Shown here: positions 38,641 to 47,133 of the stretch, piece after piece
Position numbering within the stretch: position 1 is the stretch's first letter
Layout of the letters: every line of letters begins with the position of its first letter
NCBI RefSeq assembly: GCF_002849695.1
Contig: NZ_CP018937.1
Location: 558,001 to 622,000 of the forward strand
Direction of reading: 5' to 3'
Source: Bacteroides fragilis
Lineage (GTDB): Bacteria; Bacteroidota; Bacteroidia; Bacteroidales; Bacteroidaceae
Length of the DNA stretch: 64,000 nt
Notes under the pieces: generated by a model
What the model was told of the DNA's origin: nothing
What the model saw: the letters and a program-made list of their open reading frames with translations, nothing else
Database searches by the model: none
Translations under genes and position numbers: made by a program

Positions 38641-41142
38641 TTAACCATTATAATTTAATACCTGGTAATGAAAAGACGGGTAATTGCAACAAAGGAGCGT
38701 CAGCGAGTCCCCTCTTTCCATACCGTAATTTGACGTGCCCCCATTCTGATTCCGCACATTCATGATATTGATATGCCCTCCCCAGTTGTAGCTGTAAAAC
38801 AGGGTAAACATATAGGCAAAATCGGAGGGAAGGCTCGAATATCCGAACATGCTTGCAACCGACGACGCGCTCGGAAGATTGACATTGTAGGTGGAGTTGG
38901 CATAGACACAAAAGACATTACTGGCGGAAAAGTCAATGGTATAGCCGGAACCTGTAAAATAGATATTCTTCATTTTGATACCGATGGCGGCCGATGCGAC
39001 CAATGAGGCATTGGACCACACCCCATAGTTCCGGTAACCGTTCTTCACATCGATATACAACCCGTAGTTGTTCATATATGAATTTACCTTGTTGTTGACG
39101 ATGCGCCCCGCCGCACAGGTCCCACCCGAGGTGGCGGGAAAAGTGTTGGCCCCAAACAGAACGTAGGAAGTGGTGTTTCCCACGCGGAACAAATCGTTGT
39201 AGATGGCCAGACCGCCACCGGAACCACTTCCCGTGGCCGTAGATCCAATGCGTCCCTGGCCGATGGAAAAGCCGCCTATCGTGCCGGCATTGGCATTGAT
39301 CGTGCCGGTCATCGTCACGTTGCCGCCGGTATCCCATTTGATATTCTGGTTCGCAAGATATCCGGAACCGTCCGCCGCAAACGAAATTTTCCCATATCCG
39401 AAAACAGCGGAACCGTCGGTTTTCAAAGCCCAATACTCTTTTCCTGTGGAAGGGTTGTCATGATAGATATATCCGGAGGCCGCCATTACAATCCTATGCC
39501 CGGAACTTGGCGCGGACGCCGCAAGCGAGCTGGTGCCCAACGTCCATCCTCCGATCTTGCCGGCTACGGCAGTGATACCCGTCCTGTCGAGCGTCACTTT
39601 GACCGCGTTGCCCGCATCCTTGACTGAAATACTGCCGTTATAAGAGCTGCCTCCTACAACCAGGGCGCTGTCCACAATAATCTGGTTTGCCTTCACCGTA
39701 CCGGTATAAACACCGTTGGCGTCGATGGTCGTGGTATACTTTTCTGTGGAAGTAAGGTCAAAAACCGTGGCATAAGCCACATACCAGACCAATGGTGCGG
39801 CAGATGTCCCCTGTGCCCCGTCAATATAGAAAAAATGGGTACTGGAGAAGTTTGAGGTGCCGCATACGACCTTGTATACATACTCTTTCCAGTCTCCGGT
39901 TCCTGCCGTGGAGGTAAGCCAGCGGCTCGAACCGCCCGTACCAATGTTGTTGGAGGCCCAACAGATATTGCGTCCGGCGGGAATTTTGGCGATGATACGG
40001 GCGACCAGCACCTTGCGCGAACTGCAGGCCGTTCCGAAATAGAATCCTCCGTTGCCAGGACTGGCGGTTCCATTAGTCTGTATCTTCAGGACATACTTGC
40101 TGTCATTGGGCGCCGACGTATCCTGCTGGCGGGTGACTGTCACCATGCCGTTGCCGGAATTGTTATAGACACCGGTACTGTTGTTCCCCTTCCAGAAGGT
40201 CGGGTCCCTGTAGAGCATCTTGCCGAATGCCATGGCAGAGGCAAGTTCCTGGGCGGTCGTGATGCCGGTTGTCCATTGTACAGACACGGAAGAGGCGAAG
40301 GTGACGGTTCCGGAAGCGTTCCATGAAATATTACCGCCTGCGATTTGTCCGCTGCCGTCATTGTTCAGTTTCCATTTGCTGCCGTTCGTAATCGAACCGT
40401 CGGAGCCCAACGAGATGTTGTTTTTCCAAATATGGTTATGGTCGAACGCCCAGCCGGCAATCCGGTTATAAACCTCCTTTCCACCGCTTTTTGTATAGTT
40501 GGCCGAAAGACAGAAATATTCCAGATGGTCCCATGACATCATCTGGATACCGATAAATCCGGTCTTGACAGAATTTCCACTTGCAGCCACCTGGCCGAAG
40601 ACAATATGCCCCGCATTGCTGTTCTGATGCCAGGTCAGCGTGATGCCCAACGGTTTGTAGGCCCCCGTGTACCAATACCCGCTACCGGCAGATGCGGAGC
40701 GGACCTGTAATGGTATTGCACCGGTTGCACCGATACTGCCTGTTGTTATATTGTCGCTGCCGATTGTAAACCCACCGATTTTTCCCTTGGTGAAGGTACA
40801 GCTCAAGCCGTTGATATAACCGGTATTGATGATGGAGGACTTTATACTGGCCGCATCCAGTTTGGAGGCGTTGATACTGCCTGCCGCTATACGGTCGGCC
40901 GAAAGCGTCCCGGATTTGATACTGGATGCACTGATATCGACAGCGTTGACCTGTGCGGCCGTCAACGTACCGGTATAGATGCCTGTAGAGCCGATATAGG
41001 TCAGCGGATGTGCGGCAAGAGTGCTGTCACTTCCCTGTGCCAGTGCAATAAAACGTTTACGGCGTATTTCTTCCTCGACCGAAGCTGTCAGCGTGCGGGG
41101 AGCCGGTGCATTCGCCTTGGTGGAACCGCTTTGAAAAATCAA
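38641..41142 (-). CDS. Phage tail fibre/host-specificity protein, C-terminal part
   Basis: The 833-residue frame begins with TTG inside the previous gene. It is beta-helix-like, with repeated G-K-I-G-G-F/W-x-I-G and N-N-D-G-S-G-Q-I-A-G-G-N-I-S-W motifs that also occur in the upstream gene (41,139-43,406). Read upstream of the TTG, this frame gives P-I-P-A-A-P-Q-I-A-Y-N-S-D-L, so the two frames are probably one giant fibre broken by a one-base shift. The last 150 residues have a different composition (aromatic, Cys pair L-C-C-N) and may form the receptor-binding tip. Confidence 0.7.
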   Translation of the reverse strand: MIFQSGSTKANAPAPRTLTASVEEEIRRKRFIALAQGSDSTLAAHPLTYIGSTGIYTGTLTAAQVNAVDISASSIKSGTLSADRIAAGSINASKLDAASIKSSIINTGYINGLSCTFTKGKIGGFTIGSDNITTGSIGATGAIPLQVRSASAGSGYWYTGAYKPLGITLTWHQNSNAGHIVFGQVAASGNSVKTGFIGIQMMSWDHLEYFCLSANYTKSGGKEVYNRIAGWAFDHNHIWKNNISLGSDGSITNGSKWKLNNDGSGQIAGGNISWNASGTVTFASSVSVQWTTGITTAQELASAMAFGKMLYRDPTFWKGNNSTGVYNNSGNGMVTVTRQQDTSAPNDSKYVLKIQTNGTASPGNGGFYFGTACSSRKVLVARIIAKIPAGRNICWASNNIGTGGSSRWLTSTAGTGDWKEYVYKVVCGTSNFSSTHFFYIDGAQGTSAAPLVWYVAYATVFDLTSTEKYTTTIDANGVYTGTVKANQIIVDSALVVGGSSYNGSISVKDAGNAVKVTLDRTGITAVAGKIGGWTLGTSSLAASAPSSGHRIVMAASGYIYHDNPSTGKEYWALKTDGSAVFGYGKISFAADGSGYLANQNIKWDTGGNVTMTGTINANAGTIGGFSIGQGRIGSTATGSGSGGGLAIYNDLFRVGNTTSYVLFGANTFPATSGGTCAAGRIVNNKVNSYMNNYGLYIDVKNGYRNYGVWSNASLVASAAIGIKMKNIYFTGSGYTIDFSASNVFCVYANSTYNVNLPSASSVASMFGYSSLPSDFAYMFTLFYSYNWGGHINIMNVRNQNGGTSNYGMERGDSLTLLCCNYPSFHYQVLNYNG

Positions 41143-43406
41143 ATCCGAGTTGTAAGCGATCTGCGGTGCTGCCGGTATGGGGACGGACTCATCGCGTTAC
41201 TGACAATCGGCTGGTCGGAATAGATATGATAGACCGCTCCGGTCGTTCCGCCACCGCGTAAGAACACGGCGAACATACAGTTGTTCCCACATAGGGCCGC
41301 ACCTGCGAACATGCGGCAATAGGATTCGGAGAGTTCATAAATGTCCCATGAATAGCTGATGCCGCCCCAGCCACCGAAATTGGCCTTCAGCAGCAGTACC
41401 AGGCCACCCTTATGCGTGGACGTGTTCCAACTTGCCGGAGCCTGCTCGCTGTAGGCACGACGCACAAGAATGTCCCGCTTGAAATTCTGTTCACCGCCCT
41501 TGAGGATGACAGGATAGTATTTGTTCTCTTCCCCGTTGATGACAAGCCTGTAATAATACGGATAGCCGTAATTGGTTGTTTTTGCGGCCTCTATGTCATT
41601 TTTCCATAGCAGGGAAACGGCAGGGGAGAACGAGACTTTCCCCGCGGTATCCCATGATATGTTCCCCGAAGCAATCTGCCCGCTTCCGTCATTGTTCAAT
41701 TTCCATTTCGTACCATTGGTTATTGAACCGTCACTCCCCAGTACAATGTTTCCCTTACGGATGGAGGAGGCATCCACCGTCCAGCCGGCAATATTGTTCT
41801 GGGACCCAAAACGTGCGACACATGTGCCTGTGCTGTTCGTGGCATACAACCCGAAATCACTGTCGCTGTTATAATACAATTGTACCCGTTGTCCGGTTGT
41901 CGCGCCGGAATTAAGTCCGTAAACCACCACACGCCTGTTTCCGCAGTCAAGCAGGATGTGGTTGCCGCTCAACGCGGTTGCGCCGATTGACCAGCCACCG
42001 ATTTTCCCTTTCGTGACATTCAGCGTCAGGGCCTCGATATTTCCGGCCGTAATGAGAGAAGCCTTCACATTGGCGATGTCCAGTTTGGAGGCGGTGATAC
42101 TTCCGGCGGCAATACGGTCGGCAGAAATAGTGCCTGCCGTAATCTGTGAGGCGGTGACAGTGCCGGTATAAATACCGGCCGCAGTGATTTTTGTCAGTTT
42201 CGGAGAGCCGTTTCCGCCCAAAGCGGTAACGATAGTATTGATCGGATTTGTCCATTGCAAAGAGACGGAAGAGGCAAAGGTGACATTGCCCGAGGCATCC
42301 CAGGATATATTGCCTCCCGCAACAGCCCCCGCCCCCGAGGCATCCAGACGCCATTTAAAACCGCGGATGCCGTTTGACCCCAAAGTCATGGAGCCGGAGG
42401 CGGCGGTCATCGCCCCGGAAGTGTTGTTCTTCGTTCCCCGGCAGATGCTGTCACCGTCGACGGACCAGCCGCCAATTTTCCCTTTCGTGACATTGAGTGT
42501 CAGCGCTTCGATATTCCCGGCAGTAATAAGAGAGGCTTTCAGGGAAGCCACATCGATACGTGAGGCGGAGACCGTACCTGAAGTTATCTGTGAGGCGTCA
42601 AGCTGCGCCGCCTTTACCGTACCCGCTGAAAGTTTACCGGTAAAGACACCGTCTTTGTCAATAAAGGTTGCACCTATCCAGTTCAGGCTGACACCATTTC
42701 CGAACTCCACCTTGCCGGTAGCCGCATTGTATTTGACAACCTGGTCGCCATGACCGAACTGGACATTGCCGCCGTTATCTACAAAAAAGGTCTTGTAACC
42801 GTTCTTGAAACCATAGATGCCGTTAACCGTTTCAGAGGTAACGGTACCGGAAGCTGTCCTGACAGAGAGGGGGAACTGCCCGATTGCCACACCGGTTATC
42901 GTGCCGTCACTGTTTTTGATCCCTGTAAAAATTTTTGGAGTGATGACCGTGCTGCTGCCGATAAGTGTCTTGTTGGTATTCCACTCCTTGACCCAGTCAA
43001 GCATCGCTGTGTCGTTTCCATCCTTGCCGGGTGCCCCTGACTTGGCCTTTGACCAGACAAATGACAGGGTGTAGGTGATTCCGGATATAATGACGGGAAT
43101 AACCACAGTGCCATGATCGGCCAGTGTGGTCGTTCCTGCTGCGACCGTATAAGTTATGGTCTTGTTGCTGTTGTTGACGGATATGGAGGAGAATCCTGCC
43201 GGTCTGGTAATGTTGCCGATGGAAAATCCGGTAAAACCGGAATCGCCAAGCGTGACCTTGACAGAGGAGGTGACGGATACGGCAGAAACTATCTTCCCGT
43301 CGGCATCCGCAGGGAAGATGTATTCACCGGGTGACTGGCTAAGCGTATAACCGTCCTTTTGTATGTTGATTGTCGCCTGACCGCGGGCGACCAGTATCTT
43401 TGCCAT
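41139..43406 (-). CDS. Phage tail fibre/host-specificity protein, N-terminal part
   Basis: From the ATG at 43,406 the protein has 755 residues. The N-terminus (V-A-R-G-Q-A-T-I-N-I) resembles that of the protein at 43,545-44,855 and may attach it to the same baseplate element. An Ig-like region and a repetitive shaft follow. The element A-S-L-I-T-A-G-N-I-E-A-L-T-L-N-V occurs twice, about 480 bases apart. The last 25 residues (P-Y-R-Q-H-R-R-S-L-T-T-R-I) look out of frame, consistent with a shift at about 41,175-41,185. Confidence 0.7.
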   Translation of the reverse strand: MAKILVARGQATINIQKDGYTLSQSPGEYIFPADADGKIVSAVSVTSSVKVTLGDSGFTGFSIGNITRPAGFSSISVNNSNKTITYTVAAGTTTLADHGTVVIPVIISGITYTLSFVWSKAKSGAPGKDGNDTAMLDWVKEWNTNKTLIGSSTVITPKIFTGIKNSDGTITGVAIGQFPLSVRTASGTVTSETVNGIYGFKNGYKTFFVDNGGNVQFGHGDQVVKYNAATGKVEFGNGVSLNWIGATFIDKDGVFTGKLSAGTVKAAQLDASQITSGTVSASRIDVASLKASLITAGNIEALTLNVTKGKIGGWSVDGDSICRGTKNNTSGAMTAASGSMTLGSNGIRGFKWRLDASGAGAVAGGNISWDASGNVTFASSVSLQWTNPINTIVTALGGNGSPKLTKITAAGIYTGTVTASQITAGTISADRIAAGSITASKLDIANVKASLITAGNIEALTLNVTKGKIGGWSIGATALSGNHILLDCGNRRVVVYGLNSGATTGQRVQLYYNSDSDFGLYATNSTGTCVARFGSQNNIAGWTVDASSIRKGNIVLGSDGSITNGTKWKLNNDGSGQIASGNISWDTAGKVSFSPAVSLLWKNDIEAAKTTNYGYPYYYRLVINGEENKYYPVILKGGEQNFKRDILVRRAYSEQAPASWNTSTHKGGLVLLLKANFGGWGGISYSWDIYELSESYCRMFAGAALCGNNCMFAVFLRGGGTTGAVYHIYSDQPIVSNAMSPSPYRQHRRSLTTRI

Positions 43407-43420
43407 ATGCTCTTTTAAGA

Positions 43421-43429
43421 AAAGTATAG
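43421..43429 (-). promoter_or_regulatory. Putative phage late promoter motif (variant)
   Basis: The minus strand reads CTATACTTT 15 bases before the ATG at 43,406 and just after an intrinsic terminator, which is where a new transcript would be expected to begin. Confidence 0.5.
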
Positions 43430-43432
43430 GAC

Positions 43433-43457
43433 AAAAAAAAGGCGGCAGGTTGCCGCC
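43433..43457 (-). terminator. Intrinsic terminator after tail gene
   Basis: On the minus strand GGCGGCA and TGCCGCC (43,457-43,451 and 43,447-43,441) pair with a 3-nt loop and run directly into eight T residues (43,440-43,433). It separates the 43,545-44,855 gene from the fibre gene. Confidence 0.9.
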
Positions 43458-43544
43458 AAATGGCAAGGCTCCCGTTTTGTCGCACGGATGGGATGAGACC
43501 GGTTCACACCGCTTGCCATCCGTAGAAGCCCCGTTCCTTCATTA

Positions 43545-44855
43545 CTATTTCGACACTTCACACATCAGTACGCCCTTGCCTGTCACATCGGCTTTCGATA
43601 CGGTGATGGATTTGCCCGTATAAGTCTTTATGACGGATGTTCCGGCCGAGTTCCACAGTTTCCATGTGTAGGTATAGGCAGTCCCGTCATCGTCCAGTAC
43701 CTCACCGTTACGATACAGCACCGCTTTGGCATCGACATCATTCCCGTTATTTTTGATGGTGAACCCTTTCTGGCTGACAAGGTCCACCGTAATGGGGTCG
43801 GACATATCCGTGAAAGAAATGATATCGCATACAACCTTGTTGGCCGAGGCGTTGCCGGCCGATGTGTCCGTGTCCTTGATGGCACATTTGAAGGTCTCGA
43901 AATTCAGTACGGCATCCGCAGTAATGGTTATTTCGTTCGTAGTCCATCCTGCCGTCACGCCACGCGGATTGGTGGAAGTCAGACAGGACCATCCGGCACC
44001 GAGCATGGAATTGTAATACGGACAGGAAACCGAAGCCCCTGAATTGGCCGCCGCAGTGAGGGCCGATGTCAGCGTTATGACCTTGGTGGAGGTGTTCACC
44101 GCCGATATGGTGTACTGCACGGAATTTATTGTAATCTTTCCGCCGGCTTCCATGTTATTGGTGGAGGCCACCGTGACGGTGGTCGCACCGGCAGTAGCGG
44201 CGGCAGCCAGTGTGGTATTGGCAAAAACGGAGGAATCCTTGATTCCCCAGGCATAGGTGACATTGGTGGTATCGATGGTGGCGCCACGCCACAGGTCGCA
44301 ATGCGCCTTGAGTGTGGGTACCTCGTCATTTTTGAAGACAACACCGTCGGGAGCATATGCCACGGCGGCTATCATCGCCCCGGCATTCAGATGCTGGGTA
44401 AACTGTATCTCGGAACGGAAAGGCACCTCCAGCCCGTTGGCATCGATATAAACCGCCTCGAAGGCATACCGTACCTGCGGCGTGGAAACGGTCATATGGT
44501 TGGCCTTGATGGTCAGGGCATACTTGGCGGACGCCGCACCGACAGTACAGCTGTCCTGGCCCGAAGTTATGGCCGAACCGTTCTTATACCACTTGGCGGA
44601 GCCGCTTTTAACACCGGCTGTCAGCGTAGCCGCATTACCGACAGATGAAATCTGGTCGGTGGCGGCCTTGCCGCTGACGAACAGCGAAGGAGTGAGCACC
44701 AAAAACGGCGATGCCGCCCATGAAGGTGCATAAACGCCCGTATCCTTGTTGAATACCTGGGTGAGCGGTTGCGAAGAACCGATGAACGCCTGTAAGGAGA
44801 CAGCATCATTCTGGTCAATGATGGTTACCTGTCCGCGTGCTACTTTTATTGCCAT
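43545..44855 (-). CDS. Phage tail protein with Ig-like domains
   Basis: From the ATG at 44,855 the protein has 436 residues. The start M-A-I-K-V-A-R-G-Q-V-T-I resembles that of the fibre protein at 41,139-43,406. The rest is Thr/Ala/Ser-rich and beta-sandwich-like (V-T-Y-A-W, A-T-T-V-T-V-A-S-T-N, and Y-T-Y-T-W-K-L-W-N-S-A-G-T-S near the end), suggesting several Ig-like modules used for surface binding. It overlaps no neighbour but ends before a strong terminator. Confidence 0.6.
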   Translation of the reverse strand: MAIKVARGQVTIIDQNDAVSLQAFIGSSQPLTQVFNKDTGVYAPSWAASPFLVLTPSLFVSGKAATDQISSVGNAATLTAGVKSGSAKWYKNGSAITSGQDSCTVGAASAKYALTIKANHMTVSTPQVRYAFEAVYIDANGLEVPFRSEIQFTQHLNAGAMIAAVAYAPDGVVFKNDEVPTLKAHCDLWRGATIDTTNVTYAWGIKDSSVFANTTLAAAATAGATTVTVASTNNMEAGGKITINSVQYTISAVNTSTKVITLTSALTAAANSGASVSCPYYNSMLGAGWSCLTSTNPRGVTAGWTTNEITITADAVLNFETFKCAIKDTDTSAGNASANKVVCDIISFTDMSDPITVDLVSQKGFTIKNNGNDVDAKAVLYRNGEVLDDDGTAYTYTWKLWNSAGTSVIKTYTGKSITVSKADVTGKGVLMCEVSK

Positions 44856-44859
44856 ATGC

Positions 44860-47130
44860 TTATTGTTCTGTTGTTGATATGTCCACTTCACAGTCAAAAA
44901 CGGCCTTATGCCATACATCCCTGCCGGTTATCTCAATCTCCCTGCCATAATGCGGCAGGTCATTCCATATCCTGTCGCCATCGGTATCCCTGCTTGTCCG
45001 CAGCCAGCGGAAATTACCATCGGGAATGAGTGCGGTAATATCTTCACCGCCCCTGTACACTCTGGCCCGCAGAACCGTGGAAACAATGCCGTTACGGAAT
45101 ATCGTGCCATTTTTCGACTCCACATGAACAGTATAGGATGGCGCACCGTCATAAAGTTTGAAGAAAGTATGGGTGGCTCCAATATTTTCATTCCGGAATA
45201 CAGCGGTGTAACGGAGGGTTAATACGTCACGCCCTTCCCAGCCGTGAAACGCCGGTGTCATTTCAAACACGGCGGCATTGCAGCCTGTTTCTTTCCATAT
45301 TCCGTCCGATGCAAGATATTCCCATAAGCGGCTTTCCGGATTAAAGTTATATTCGGTGGGGACAAGAGGGATGCTTTCCGGCTCACATATGCCGGAGAAC
45401 TCATCCGTGAAATGGAAGGCCGTACCGCCCGTCAGGGATACGGAACGGGGCTTGAGCTGTTCCTGTGCCTCCTCGTCAAAATCTTCCCAGCGGATGGTCA
45501 CGTCCCGCAGTTCGATGGTGTCCTTGCTCCATTTGAAGCGCCCTGACGCGAAATGCCCCGTACCGTCGGGATTAATGACGAAAGAACCGTCACGCGAGGT
45601 TATCGAACCGTCCTCACCCAACCTGAGCAGCGGATTCTGGATAGTTCCGCCAATACCTCCTTTCGAGAACCATGCCCCGTAATCTTCCGTGTAAGACAAC
45701 ACGCCATCCGTCGCCTGGTAAGGTGTCGCCGTCTTGCCCGGCTCCAATTGCGGGGCGGACAGAAGGACCGGTACCGGGGTTGCGATACCCAGTGTCATTT
45801 CAGGAGCCCCGGATTCCCGGACTGGAAAGGATACCTTATGACGTGTCCATCCCCTGCCGGCATCCACAGCCTGTTCGCCGACAAGATGCTCGTCCTGATA
45901 AAAACGGACAACCGTTGTTTCTTCCGCCTTTATCCAGATGGAAAAACAATAATAGTTGCCGGCACGGGCTTTGCGCCAACCGGCATCCTGTAATGTAAGA
46001 CGGCTGTCTGAAATGACACGTACACTCTTTCCGATACCGGCGGGAGTGGCAGTACTGACAACCATAGATCCGCTGAAAGCACAGGAAAGGCTGTCCGGAA
46101 TGACATTTTTGTGAATTTTGCCCACATAGAAAGTTGAGGAAAAACCGTTTTCATCTCCGGCGGTCAATGTTCCGGCGATGTTGACATTCCGTGTTGCGTA
46201 GAGATTCTGAAAATAGGCCCCGTAACCGTCCAGTATGCCGAATACCGGATCGATGATGCCGCAGACCTTTCCCACACGGGCTTTGGCCGCATCGCCGAAA
46301 GCGGACACGGAAGAAAGCCGCAGGATATTCAGGTCCGCCAATTCACACCAGTCACCCTCTGCGGTCAGGCTTTCCGTCAGATCGAGAAACAGGCTCCGGC
46401 TATATTGCGCAGGATAGTCCACAGTGATAACCCACAATTTGTACTCCCATTCCTGCCCGGCGGACAATATATCCTCGGCATCTGATTTCTCCCGGTTGGT
46501 ATAGCCGAATGAGAGGGGGACGGAGGACAAATCCCTGAAAGCCCTGATTTTGAAGGATACCAGCAGACGTTCCGGATGCCCGACCGACTCCTCCAGAGTC
46601 TGCATCAGTCCGAAAAGGGATTCTCCCGCCGGTTCCGCATTGCGGACTATCCGGACAATGCGTGTCGCCTCCGCATCGTTTTCCCTGTATCCGGATTGAA
46701 GTACATGGCCACATACGGCATACTTGGATTTGTCAGGCACCCCCGCCACCCCTCCGTTCATGACCGGATAGCAAAGGGAACGCTCCGTTGCCATGCCGTC
46801 GATGACATCCATATAGGGGGCTTCGCTGTCCGAAGCCGTCAGGTACAGTGCCCCGCTACGCGTCGTATCGAACAGGTTGGTACTCCGTACGAAGTCCAGA
46901 AGCTCCCCGCTCTGCGGTTCATCGCCGTCCAGCAAAGCCCCGATAAAATAAGGCGCCTCCTTGTCGCCGACAAGCTCCGTTCCGGTTTCCGTCACGCACA
47001 TCAGGGAATAGACCACCCGTTCCCGCCCGGCATATTGTCTGCGGACGATATCCCCGACATGCAGCCCCTGTGTTTTCTGCGAGTCGGGGTCGATACGGAC
47101 CTTGTATTTTGAATAACGGAATACGGACAT
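44860..47130 (-). CDS. Phage tail structural/adhesion protein
   Basis: The 756-residue protein lies in the baseplate-fibre block. A beta-rich N-terminal part is followed by F-G-I-L-D-G-Y-G-A-Y-F-Q-N-L-Y (about 290) and a carbohydrate-binding-like module near 350-470 (C-F-S-I-W-I-K-A-E-E and L-S-A-P-Q-L-E-P-G, the pattern of CBM-like domains). Further Ig-like stretches follow to the end. A host-surface polysaccharide role is inferred. The four-base gap to the next gene shows tight operon structure. Confidence 0.65.
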   Translation of the reverse strand: MSVFRYSKYKVRIDPDSQKTQGLHVGDIVRRQYAGRERVVYSLMCVTETGTELVGDKEAPYFIGALLDGDEPQSGELLDFVRSTNLFDTTRSGALYLTASDSEAPYMDVIDGMATERSLCYPVMNGGVAGVPDKSKYAVCGHVLQSGYRENDAEATRIVRIVRNAEPAGESLFGLMQTLEESVGHPERLLVSFKIRAFRDLSSVPLSFGYTNREKSDAEDILSAGQEWEYKLWVITVDYPAQYSRSLFLDLTESLTAEGDWCELADLNILRLSSVSAFGDAAKARVGKVCGIIDPVFGILDGYGAYFQNLYATRNVNIAGTLTAGDENGFSSTFYVGKIHKNVIPDSLSCAFSGSMVVSTATPAGIGKSVRVISDSRLTLQDAGWRKARAGNYYCFSIWIKAEETTVVRFYQDEHLVGEQAVDAGRGWTRHKVSFPVRESGAPEMTLGIATPVPVLLSAPQLEPGKTATPYQATDGVLSYTEDYGAWFSKGGIGGTIQNPLLRLGEDGSITSRDGSFVINPDGTGHFASGRFKWSKDTIELRDVTIRWEDFDEEAQEQLKPRSVSLTGGTAFHFTDEFSGICEPESIPLVPTEYNFNPESRLWEYLASDGIWKETGCNAAVFEMTPAFHGWEGRDVLTLRYTAVFRNENIGATHTFFKLYDGAPSYTVHVESKNGTIFRNGIVSTVLRARVYRGGEDITALIPDGNFRWLRTSRDTDGDRIWNDLPHYGREIEITGRDVWHKAVFDCEVDISTTEQ

Positions 47131-47133
47131 GGG

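Noticed and set aside
38641..43406. Diversity-generating retroelement targeting the tail fibre
   Set aside because: No reverse transcriptase gene and no variable/template repeat pair with adenine-specific changes was seen in the window.
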